From the NCBI GenBank assembly GCA_033782935.1, contig JAWQEG010000004.1:1674001-1738000 (forward strand): a stretch of DNA of 64,000 nt, written 5' to 3'. The translations under genes and the position numbers were made by a program. The notes beneath the pieces were generated by a model. That model worked only from the letters and a program-made list of their open reading frames with translations. It was not told where the DNA came from and did not search any database. Shown here in pieces: positions 13,201 to 24,637 of the stretch; within the stretch, counting starts at the first letter, position 1; each line of letters opens with the position of its first letter. This DNA is from Petrolisthes cinctipes (taxonomy: Eukaryota; Arthropoda; Malacostraca; Decapoda; Porcellanidae).

Positions 13201-16200
13201 TATTGACTTTGGGCACCAAAAATATCGATTTTCAGCATGTTTTGGGCCTGAATTTTGAAAATACTCTAACACGGAGTAGGCATGTACAGATCGCTTCTGG
13301 GACCCCAAAATATCGAATTTTCGGGTGTTTAGGGCCAGAATTTGAGATATAAACGGGTACAGAAGATGCATGCACATATCGACTTTTGGGCACCTAAAAG
13401 ATCGATTTTCAGCATGTTTTGGGCCTGAATTTTGAAAATACTCTAACACGGAGTAGGCATGTACAGATCGCTTCTGGGACCCCAAAATATCGAATTTTCG
13501 GGTGTTTAGGGCCAGAATTTGAGATATAAACGGGTACAGAAGATGCATGCACATATCGACTTTTGGGCACCTAAAAGATCGATTTTCAGTATGTTTTTGG
13601 CCTGTATTTTGAAAATACTCTAACACGGAGTAGGCATGTACAGATACCTTCTGGGACCTCTAAATATCGAATTTTCGGGTGTTATGGGACTGAATTTGAG
13701 ATATCGATTTTTTGGCACATAAAATGTCGATTTTTAGCATGTTTTTAGCCTATATTTTGAAAATATTCTAGCACTGTGTAGGCATGTACAGATTGCTTCT
13801 GGGACCCCAAAATATTGAATTTTCGGGTGTTTTGAGCCTGAATTTGAGATATAAACGGGTACAGAAGATACATGCGCATATTGACTTTGGGCATCTAAAA
13901 TATCGATTTTTAGCATGTTTTGGACCTGTATTTTGAAAATACTCTAACACTGAGTAGGCATGTACAGATTGCTTCTGGGACCCCAAAATATTGAATTTTC
14001 GGGTGTTTTGAGCCTGAATTTGAGATATAAACGGGTACTGAAGATGCATGCACATATCGACTTTTGGGCACCTAAAAGATCGATTTTCAGTATGTTTTTG
14101 GCCTGTATTTTGAAAATACTCTAACACGGAGTAGGCATGTACAGATACCATCTGGGACCTCTAAATATCGAATTTTCGGGTGTTTTGGGACTAAATTTGA
14201 GATATCGATTTTTTGGCACATAAAATGTCGATTTTTAGCATGTTTTTAGCCTATATTTTGAAAATATTCTAGCACTGTGTAGGCATGTACAGATTGCTTC
14301 TGGGACCCCAAAATATTGAATTTTCAGGTGTTTTGAGCCTGAATTTGAGATATAAACGGGTACAGAAGATACATGCACATATTGACTTTGGGCATCTAAA
14401 ATATCGATTTTCAGCATGTTTTGGGCCTGTATTTTGAAAATACTCTAACACTGAGTAGGCATGTACAGATTGCTTCTGGGACCCCAAAATATTGAATTTT
14501 CGGGTGTTTTGAGCCTGAATTTGAGATATAAACGGGTACTGAAGATGCATGCACATATCGACTTTTGTGCACCTAAAAGATCGATTTTCAGTATGTTTTG
14601 AGCATGTATTTTGAAAATACTCTAACACGGAGTAGGCATGTACAGATCGCTTCTGGGACCCCTAAATATCGACGTTTCGGGTGTTTTGGGACTGAATTTG
14701 AGATATCGACTTTTTGGCACCTAAAAGATCGATTTTTAGCATGTTTTTAGACTATATTTTGAAAATATTCTAGCACTGTACAGATTGCTTCTGGGACCCC
14801 AAAATATTGAATTTTCGGGTGTTTTGAGCCTGAATTTGAGATATAAACGGGTACAGAAGATACATGCACATATTGACTTTGGGCACCAAAAATATCGATT
14901 TTCAGTATGTTTTGGGCCTGAATTTTGAAAATACTCTAACACGGAGTAGGCATGTAGAGATCGCTTCTGGGACCCCAAAATATCGAATTTTCGGGTGTTT
15001 AGGGCCAGAATTTGAGATATCGACTTTTTGGCACCTAAAAGATCGATTTTTAGCATGTTTTTAGCCTATATTTTGAAAATATTCTAGCACTGAGTAGGCA
15101 TGTACAGATTGCTTCTGGGACCCCAAAATATTGAATTTTCGGGTGTTTTGAGCTTGAATTTGAGATATAAACGGGTACAGAAGATACATGCACATATTAA
15201 CTTTCGGCACCAAAAATATCGATTTTCAACATGTTTTGATCCTGAATTTTGAAAATACTCTAACACGGAGTATGCATGTACAGATCGCTTCTGGGACCCC
15301 AAAATATCGAATTTTCGGGTGTTTAGGGCCAGAATTTGAGATATAAACGGGTACAGAAGATACATGTACATATCGACTTTTGGGCACCTAAAAGATCGAT
15401 TTTCAGTATGTTTTTGGCCTGTATTTTGAAAATACTCTAACACGGAGTAGGCATGTACAGATACCATCTGGGACCTCTAAATATCGAATTTTCGGGTGTT
15501 TTGGGACTAAATTTGAGATATCGATTTTTTGGCACTTAAAATGTCGATTTTTAGCATGTTTTTAGCCTATATTTTGAAAATATTCTAGCACTGTGTAGGC
15601 ATGTACAGATTGCTTCCGGGACCCCAAAATATTGAATTTTCGGGTGTTTTGAGCCTGAATTTGAGATATAAACGGGTACTGAAGATGCATGCAAATATCG
15701 AATTTTGTGCACCTAAAAGATCGATTTTCAGTATGTTTTGAGCATGTATTTTGAAAATACTCTAACACGGAGTAGGCATGTACAGATCGCTTCTGGGACC
15801 CCTAAATATCGAATTTTCGGGTGTTTTGGGACTGAATTTGAGATATCGACTTTTTGGCACCTAAAAGATCGATTTTTAGCATGATTTTAGCCTATATTTT
15901 GAAAATATTCTAGCACTGAACAGATTGCTTCTGGGACCCCAAAATATTGAATTTTCGGGTTTTTTGAGCCTGAATTTGAGATATAAACGGGTACAGAAGA
16001 TACATGCACATATTGACTTTGGGCACCAAAAATATCGATTTTCAGCATGTTTTGGGCCTGAATTTTGAAAATACTCTAACACGGAGTAGGCATGTACAGA
16101 TCGCTTCTGGGACCCCAAAATATCGAATTTTCGGGTGTTTAGGGCCAGAATTTGAGATATAAACGGGTACAGAAGATGCATGCACATATCGACTTTTGGG

Positions 16201-16280
16201 CACCTAAAAGATCGATTTTCAGTATGTTTTTGGCCTGTATTTTGAAAATACTCTAACACGGAGTAGGCATGTACAGATAC
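10282..16280. repeat. Large higher-order repeat of 2633/2810 bp, two copies plus a partial third
   Basis: Segments starting near 10.28, 12.91 and 15.72 kb are close copies. The offset is 2633 bp at the start of copies 1 and 2 (for example 10433 and 13066). It becomes 2810 bp downstream (10924/13734, 11425/14235, 11926/14736, 12752/15562) because copy 2 holds one extra 177-bp monomer. Shared rare variants include ATCGACGTTTCGGG (11859 and 14669), GCATGTAGAGATC (12140 and 14950), GCTTCCGGGACC (12802 and 15612) and TGCAAATATCG (12880 and 15690). Differences are very few, for example TATCGACTTT against TATCGAATTT near 12889 and 15699. The third copy follows only to about 16.28 kb. The near-identity indicates a recent event. 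Confidence 0.93.
13233..13586. repeat. Private 177-bp monomer duplication
   Basis: A single L monomer is doubled in phase: CAGCATGTTTTGGGCCTG starts at 13233 and again at 13410. The sister copies near 10.6 and 16.0 kb have it once. This accounts exactly for the change of offset from 2633 to 2810 bp. It fuses two stop-free frames into a 186-codon frame on the minus strand, which is not a gene. Confidence 0.92.
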
Positions 16281-16438
16281 CTTGTGGGACCTCTAAATAT
16301 CGAATTTTCGGGTGTTTTGAGACTGAATTTGAGATATCGATTTTTTGGCACCTAAAATGTCGATTTTTAGCATGTTTTTAGCCTATATTTTGAAAATATT
16401 CTAGCACTGTGTAGGCATGTACAGATTGCTTCTGGGAC

Positions 16439-17439
16439 CCCAAAATATTGAATTTTCGGGTGTTTTGAGCCTGAATTTGAGATATAAACGGGTACAGAAG
16501 ATACATGCACATATTGACTTTGGGCATCTAAAATATCGATTTTCAGCATGTTTTGGGACTGTATTTTGAAAATACTCTAACACTGAGTAGGCATGTACGG
16601 ATTGCTTCTGGGACCCCAAAATATTGAATTTTCGGGTGTTTTGAGCCTGAATTTGAGATATAAACGGGTACTGAAGATGCATGTACATATCGACTTTTGT
16701 GCACCTAAAAGATCGATTTTCAGTATGTTTTTGGCCTGTATTTTGAAAATACTCTAACACGGAGTAGGCATGTACAGATCGCTTCTGGGACCCCTAAATA
16801 TCGAATTTTCGGGTGTTTTGGGACTGAATTTGAGATATCGTCTTTTTGGCACCAAAAAGATCGATTTTTAGCATGTTTTTAGCCTATATTTTGAAAATAT
16901 TCTAGCACTGAGTAGGCATGTACAGATTACTTCTGGGACCCCAAAATATTGAATTTTCGGGTGTTTTGAGCCTGAATTTGAGATATAAACGGGTACAGAA
17001 GATACATGCACATATTGACTTTGGGCATCTAAAATATCGATTTTCAGCATGTTTTGGGACTGTATTTTGAAAATACTCTAACACTGAGTAGGCATGTACG
17101 GATTGCTTCTGGGACCCCAAAATATTGAATTTTCGGGTGTTTTGAGCCTGAATTTGAGATATAAACGGGTACTGAAGATGCATGTACATATCGACTTTTG
17201 TGCACCTAAAAGATCGATTTTCAGTATGTTTTTGGCCTGTATTTTGAAAATACTCTAACACGGAGTAGGCATGTACAGATCGCTTCTGGGACCCCTAAAT
17301 ATCGAATTTTCGGGTGTTTTGGGACTGAATTTGAGATATCGACTTTTTGGCACCAAAAAGATCGATTTTTAGCATGTTTTTAGCCTATATTTTGAAAATA
17401 TTCTAGCACTGAGTAGGCATGTACAGATTACTTCTGGGA
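16439..17439. repeat. Recent tandem duplication of a 501-bp higher-order unit
   Basis: Two adjacent 501-bp units share private variants: GTACGGATTGCTTC (16597 and 17098), GGGACTGTATTTTG (16555 and 17056), GCATGTACATATCG (16680 and 17181), GGCACCAAAAAGATC and CAGATTACTTCTGG (16925 and 17426). I saw only one or two differences between the copies, so the duplication is young. Confidence 0.9.
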
Positions 17440-19712
17440 CCCCAAAATATTGAATTTTCGGGTGTTTTGAGCCTGAATTTGAGATATAAACGGGTACAGA
17501 ACATACATGCACATATTAACTTTGGGCACCAAAAATATCGATTTTCAGCATGTTTTGGGCCTGAATTTTGAAAATACTCTAACACGGAGTATGCATGTAC
17601 AGATCGCTTCTGGGACCCCAAAATATCGAATTTTCGGGTGTTTAGGGCCAGAATTTGAGATATAAACGGGTACAGAAGATGCATGCACATATCGACTTTT
17701 GGGCACCTAAAAGATCGATTTTCAGTATGTTTTTGGCCTGTATTTTGAAAATACTCTAACACGGAGTAGGCATGTACAGATACCATCTGGGACCTCTAAA
17801 TATCGAATTTTCGGGTGTTTTGGGACTGAATTTGAGATATCGATTTTTTGGCACCTAAAATGTCGATTTTTAGCATGTTTTTAGCCTATATTTTGAAAAT
17901 ATTCTAGCACTGTGTAGGCATGTACAGATTGCTTCTGGGACCCCAAAATATTGAATTTTCGGGTGTTTTGAGCCTGAATTTGAGATATAAACGGGTACTG
18001 AAGATGCATGCAAATATCGACTTTTGTGCACCTAAAAGATCGATTTTCAGTATGTTTTGAGCATGTATTTTGAAAATACTCTAACACGGAGTAGGCATGT
18101 ACAGATCGCTTCTGGGACCCCTAAATATCGAATTTTTGGGTGTTTTGGGACTGAATTTGAGATATCGACTTTTTGGCACCTAAAAGATCGATTTTTAGCA
18201 TGTTTTTAGCCAATATTTTGAAAATATTCTAGCACTGTACAGATCGCTTCTGGGACCCCAAAATATCGAATTTTCGGGTGTTTAGGGCCAGAATTTGAGA
18301 TATAAACGGGTACAGAAGATGCATGCACATATCGACTTTTGGGCACCTAAAAGATCGATTTTCAGTATGTTTTTGGCCTGTATTTTGAAAATACTCTAAC
18401 ACGGAGTAGGCATGTACAGATACCTTCTGGGACCTCTAAATATCGAATTTTCGGGTGTTTTGGGACTGAATTTGAGATATCGACTTTTTGGCACCTAAAA
18501 TGTCGATTTTTAGCATGTTTTTAGCCTATATTTTGAAAATATTCTAGCACTGTTTAGGCATGTACAGATTGCTTCTGGGACCCCAAAATATTGAATTTTC
18601 GGGTGTTTTGAGCCTGAATTTGAGATATAAACGGGTACAGAAGATACATGCACATATTGACTTTGGGCATCTAAAATATCGATTTTCAGCATGTTTTGGG
18701 CCTGTATTTTGAAAATACTCTAACACTGAGTAGGCATGTACAGATTGCTTCTGGGACCCCAAAATATTGAATTTTCGGGTGTTTTGAGCCTGAATTTGAG
18801 ATATAAACGGGTACTGAAGATGCATGCACATATCGACTTTTGTGCACCTAAAAGATAGATTTTAAGTATGTTTTTGGCCTGTATTTTGAAAATACTCTAA
18901 CACGGAGTAGGCATGTACAGATCGCTTCTGGGACCCCTAAATATCGAATTTTCGGGTGTTTAGGGCCAGAATTTGAGATATAAACGGGTACAGAAGATGC
19001 ATGCACATATCGACATTTGGGCACCTAAAAGATCGATTTTCAGTATGTTTTTGGCCTGTATTTTGAAAATACTCTAACACGGAGTAGGCATGTACAGATA
19101 CCTTCTGGGACCTCTAAATATCGAATTTTCGGGTGTTTTGGGACTGAATTTGAGATATCGATTTTTTGGCACCTTAAATGTCGATTTTTAGCATGTTTTT
19201 AGCCTATATTTTGAAAATATTCTAGCACTGTACAGATTGCTTCTGGGACCCCAAAATATTGAATTTTCGGGTGTTTTGAGCCTGAATTTGAGATATAAAC
19301 GGGTACAGTAGATACATGCACATATTGACTTTGGGCACCAAAAATATCGATTTTCAGCATGTTTTGGGCCTGAATTTTGAAAATACTCTAACACGGAGTA
19401 GGCATGTACAGATCGCTTCTGGGACCCCAAAATATCGAATTTTCGGGTGTTTAGGGCCAGAATTTGAGATATAAACGGGTACAGAAGATGCATGCACATA
19501 TCGACTTTTGGGCACCTAAAAGATCGATTTTCAGTATGTTTTTGGCCTGTTTTTTGAAAATACTCTAACACGGAGTAGGCATGTACAGATACCTTCTGGG
19601 ACCTCTAAATATCGAATTTTCGGGTGTTTTGGGACTGAATTTGAGATATCGATTTTTTGGCACCTAAAATGTCGATTTTTAGCATGTTTTTAGCCTATAT
19701 TTTGAAAATATT

Positions 19713-20900
19713 CTAGCACTGTGTAGGCATGTACAGATTGCTTCTGGGACCCCAAAATATTGAATTTTCGGGTGTTTTGAGCCTGAATTTGAGATATAAA
19801 CGGGTACAGAAGATACATGCAGATATTGACTTTGGGCATCTAAAATATCGATTTTCAGCATGTTTTGGGCCTGTATTTTGAAAATACTCTAACACTGAGT
19901 AGGCATGTACAGATTGCTTCTGGGACCCCAAAATATTGAATTTTCGGGTGTTTTGAGCCTGAATTTGAGATATAAACGGGTACTGAAGATGCATGCACAT
20001 ATCGACTTTTGTGCACCTAAAAGATCGATTTTCAGTATGTTTTGAGCATGTATTTTGAAAATACTCTAACACGGAGTAGGCATGTACAGATCGCTTCTGG
20101 GACCCCTAAATATCGAATTTTCGGGTGTTTTGGGACTGAATTTGAGATATCGACTTTTTGGCATCTAAAATATCGATTTTCAGCATGTTTTGGGCCTGTA
20201 TTTTGAAAATACTCTAACACTGAGTAGGCATGTACAGATTGCTTCTGGGACCCCAAAATATTGAATTTTCGGGTGTTTTGAGCCTGAATTTGAGATATAA
20301 ACGGGTACAGAAGATACATGCAGATATTGACTTTGGGCATCTAAAATATCGATTTTCAGCATGTTTTGGGCCTGTATTTTGAAAATACTCTAACACTGAG
20401 TAGGCATGTACAGATTGCTTCTGGGACCCCAAAATATTGAATTTTCGGGTGTTTTGAGCCTGAATTTGAGATATAAACGGGTACTGAAGATGCATGCACA
20501 TATCGACTTTTGTGCACCTAAAAGATCGATTTTCAGTATGTTTTGAGCATGTATTTTGAAAATACTCTAACACGGAGTAGGCATGTACAGATCGCTTCTG
20601 GGACCCCTAAATATCGAATTTTCGGGTGTTTTGGGACTGAATTTGAGATATCGACTTTTTGGCATCTAAAATATCGATTTTCAGCATGTTTTGGGCCTGT
20701 ATTTTGAAAATACTCTAACACTGAGTAGGCATGTACAGATTGCTTCTGGGACCCCAAAATATTGAATTTTCGGGTGTTTTGAGCCTGAATTTGAGATATA
20801 AACGGGTACTGAAGATGCATGCACATATCGACTTTTGTGCACCTAAAAGATCGATTTTCAGTATGTTTTGAGCATGTATTTTGAAAAAACTCTAACACGG
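19713..20900. repeat. 501-bp unit amplified about 2.4 times, with hybrid S/L monomers
   Basis: The rare variant GCAGATATTG occurs at 19820 and 20321, and the surrounding sequence repeats with a 501-bp period. At about 20150 and 20651 the left half of an S monomer (GATATCGACTTTTTGGC) is joined to the right half of an L monomer (ATCTAAAATATCGATTTTCAGC). These are recombinant monomers and show that crossover takes place inside monomers as well as at their edges. Confidence 0.87.
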
Positions 20901-23900
20901 AGTAGGCATGTACAGATCACTTCTGGGACCCCTAAATATCGAATTTTCGGGTGTTTTGGGACTGAATTTGAGATATCGACTTTTTGGAACCTAAAAGATC
21001 GATTTTTAGCATGTTTTTAGCCTATATTTTGAAAATATTCTAGCACTGTACAGATTGCTTCTGGGACCCCAAAATATTGAATTTTCGGGTGTTTTGAGCC
21101 TGAATTTGAGATATAAACGGGTACAGAAGATACATGCACATATTGACTTTGGGCACCAAAAATATCGATTTTCAGCATGTTTTGGGCCTGAATTTTGAAA
21201 ATACTCTAACACGGACTAGGCATGTACAGATACCTTCTGGGACCTCTAAATATCGAAATTTCCGGTGTTTTGGGACTGAATTTGAGATATCGACTTTTTG
21301 GCACCTAAAATGTCGATTTTTAGCATGTTTTTAGCCTATATTTTGAAAATATTATAGCACTGTGTAGGCATGTACAGATTGCTTCTGGGACCCCAAAATA
21401 TTGAATTTTCGGGTGTTTTGAGCCTGAATTTGAGATATAAACGGGTACAGAAGATACATGCACATATTGACTTTGGGCATCTAAAATATCTATTTTCAGC
21501 ATGTTTTTGGCCTGTTTTTTGAAAATACTCTAACACTTAGTAGGCATGTACAGATTGCTTCTGGGACCCCAAAATATCGAATTTTCGGGTGTTTTGAGCC
21601 TGAATTTGAGATATAAACGGGTACAGAAGATGCATGCACATATCGACTTTTGGGCACCTAAAAGATCGATTTTCAGTATGTTTTTGGCCTGTATTTTGAA
21701 AATACTCTAACACGAAGTAGGCATGTACAGATACCTTCTGAGACCTCTAAATATCGAATTTTCGGGTGTTATGGGACTGAATTTGAGATATCGATTTTTT
21801 GGCACCTATAATATCAATTTTTAGCATGTTTTTAGCCTATATTTTGAAAATATTTTAGCACTGTGTAGGCATGTACAGATTGCTTCTGGGACCCCAAAAT
21901 ATTGAATTTTCGGGTGTTTTGAGCCAGAATTTGAGATATAAACGGGTACAGAAGATACATGCACATATTGACTTTGGGCATCTAAAATATCGATTTTCAG
22001 CATGTTTTGGGCCTGTATTTTGAAAATGCTCTAACACTGAGTAGGCATGTACAGATTGCTTTTGGGACCCCAAAATATTGAATTTTCGGGTGTTTTGAGC
22101 CTGAATTTGAGATATAAACGGGTACTGAAGATGCATGCACATATCGACTTTTGTGCACCTAAAAGATCGATTTTAAGTATGTTTTTGGCCTGTATTTTGA
22201 AAATACTCTAACACGGAGTAGGCATGTACAGATCGCTTCTGGGACCCCTAAATATCGAATTTTCGGATGTTTAGGGCCAGAATTTGAGATATAAACGGGT
22301 ACAGAAGATGCATGCACATATCGACTTTTGGGAACCTAAAAGATCGATTTTCAGTATGTTTTTGGCCTGTATTTTGAAAATACTCTAACACGGACTAGGC
22401 ATGTACAGATACCTTCTGGGACATCTAAATATAGAATTTTCGGGTGTTTTGGGACTGAATTTGTGATATCGATTTTTGGGCACCTAAAATGTCGATTTTT
22501 AGCATGTTTTTAGCCTATATTTTGAAAATATTCTAGCACTGTGTAGGCATGTACAGATTGCTTCTGGGACCCCAAAATATTGAATTTTCGGGTGTTTTGA
22601 GCCTGAATTTGAGATATAAACGGGTACAGAAGATACATGCACATATTGACTTTGGGCATCTAAAATATCGATTTTCAGCATGTTTTGGGCCTGTATTTTG
22701 AAAATACTCTAACACTGAGTAGGCATGTACGGATTGCTTCTGGGACCCCAAAATATTGAATTTTCGGGTGTTTTGAGCCTGAATTTGAGATATAAACGGG
22801 TTCAGAAGATGCATGCACATATCGACTTTTGGGCACCTAAAAGATCGATTTTCAGTATGTTTTTGGCCTGTATTTTGAAAATACTCTAACACGGAGTAGG
22901 CATGTACAGATACCTTCTGGGACCTCTAAATATCGAATTTTCGGGTGTTATGGGACTGAATTTGAGATATCGATTTTTTGGCACCTATAATATCGATTTT
23001 TAGCATGTTTTTAGCCTATATTTTGAAAATATTCTAGCACTGTGAAGGCATGTACAGATTGCTTCTGGGACCCCAAAATATTGAATTTTCAGGTGTTTTG
23101 AGCCAGAATTTGAGATATAAACGGGTACAGAAGATACATGCACATATTGACTTTGGGCATCTAAAATATCGATTTTCAGCATGTTTTGGGCCTGTATTTT
23201 GAAAATACTCTAACACTGAGTAGGCATGTACAGATTGCTTCTGGGACCCCAAAATATTGAATTTTCGGGTGTTTTGAGCCTGAATTTGAGATATAAACGG
23301 GTACTGAAGATGCATGCACATATCGACTTTTGTGCACCTAAAAGATCGATTTTAAGTATGTTTTTGGCCTGTATTTTGAAAATACTCTAACACGGAGTAG
23401 GCATGTACAGATCGCTTCTGGGACCCCTAAATATCGAATTTTCGGGTGTTTTGGGACTGAATATGAGATATCGACTTTTTGGCACCTAAAAGATCGATTT
23501 TTAGCATGTTTTTAGCCTATATTTTGAAAATATTCTAGCACTGTACAGATTGCTTCTGGGACCCCAAAATATTGAATTTTCGGGTGTTTTGAGCCTGAAT
23601 TTGAGATATAAACGGGTACAGAAGATACATGCACATATTGACTTTGGGCACCAAAAATATCGATTTTCAGCATGTTTTGGGCCTGAATTTTGAAAATACT
23701 TTAACACGGAGTAGGCATGTACAGATCGCTTCTGGGACCCCAAAATATCGAATTTTCGGGTGTTTAGGGCCAGAATTTGAGATATAAACGGGTACAGAAG
23801 ATGCATGCACATATCGACTTTTGGGCACCTAAAAGATCGATTTTCAGTATGTTTTTGGCCTGTATTTTGAAAATACTCTAACACGGAGTAGGCATGTACA

Positions 23901-24308
23901 GATACCTTCTGGGACCTCTAAATATCGAATTTTCGGGTGTTTTGGGACTGAATTTGAGATATCGATTTTTTGGCACCTAAAATGTCGATTTTTAGCATGT
24001 TTTAAGCCTATATTTTGAAAATATTCTAGCACTGTGTAGTCATGTACAGATTGCTTCTGGGACCCCAAAATATTGAATTTTCGGGTGTTTTGAGCCTGAA
24101 TTTGAGATATAAACGGGTACAGAAGATACATTCACATATTGACTTTGGGCACCTAAAAGATCGATTTTCAGTATGTTTTTGGCCTGTATTTTTAAAATAC
24201 TCTAACACGGAGTAGGCATGTACAGATACCTTCTGGGACCTCTAAATATCGAATTTTCGGGTGTTATGGGACTGAATTTGAGATATCGATTTTTTGGCAC
24301 CTATAATA

Positions 24309-24637
24309 GTGCATTTGTCGCGGCTTCTAGCCGCTTAAATTGTATTTATTGGTTTGTGAAACCAGTACAGCTGGTTGCTAATTTTTCTTTTGTGTTCTAG
24401 TGGCTGGCCTGCTTTGCAGATGTATAATGTGTGTTTTCTAGGAGGGTTTTTAGGTGTTTATGGGGTTTTTTTCTTCGTTAGGACTTAGTTCTTTCCTTAA
24501 GCGAAGGGGGCTTTTCAGCCCCTGTTTTCGGAGTTTTTCTCCGTCTGTCCCCTATTTCACTGTCCCTCCTGCCACACCCGCGCTTCTTTCCTTCGGGGAG
24601 GATGGGTTTGTGTTCCAGTGTTTGCACGTGTTAACCC
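24309..24637 (+). other. Leader of the retroelement fragment with a cluster of perfect hairpins
   Basis: There is no convincing coding sequence upstream of the Gag-like ORF, but five short perfect inverted repeats are present. They are GCGGCT/AGCCGC (24320-24334, loop 3), GGTTT/AAACC (24351-24363, loop 3), AACCAG/CTGGTT (24360-24376, loop 5), GGGGCT/AGCCCC (24507-24522, loop 4) and CGGAG/CTCCG (24529-24543, loop 5). The second and third overlap, so their stems exclude each other. T-rich runs ending in CTAG or CAG (near 24384-24400 and 24650-24664) look like splice acceptors. The region probably is the 5' untranslated part of the element; any function of the hairpins is inference. Confidence 0.55.

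Larger units (their letters stand above)
1..24308. repeat. Satellite array, block A
   Basis: Uninterrupted tandem satellite of about 145 monomers. Nearly every monomer can be recognised by GGCATGTACAGAT followed by CTTCTGGGACC, ATCGAATTTTCGGGTG, GAATTTGAGATAT, and a closing TATTTTGAAAATA dyad. Long monomers are 176-177 bp and short ones 148 bp; the usual order is S-L-L with a period of about 501 bp. A recurrent subclass lacks 10 bp (AGTAGGCATG), giving 138-bp and about 166-bp forms, for example at 1331-1345 and 2521-2530. Base composition is AT-rich with regular ATCGAT or GATCGAT motifs. Stop-free minus-strand frames of 60-186 codons recur through the block. Their spacing follows the repeat and the 176- and 148-bp monomers break the frame, so I do not call them genes. 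The array runs off the left edge of the window. Confidence 0.98.

Noticed and set aside
13066..13626. 186-codon minus-strand open frame, and many 119-127-codon frames like it, as repetitive protein genes
   Set aside because: They follow the satellite period. A 177-bp monomer is divisible by three and keeps the frame, while 176- and 148-bp monomers break it. No start context, promoter or codon bias supports coding, and every monomer copy gives the same shadow frame.
1..24308. CENP-B box in the CGAATTTTCGGGTG region
   Set aside because: CGGG is present, but the required TTCG and A at their fixed distances are not, on either strand.
1..24308. CRISPR array suggested by regular repeats
   Set aside because: Repeats are contiguous 148-177-bp monomers with no unique spacers, and the sequence is eukaryotic.
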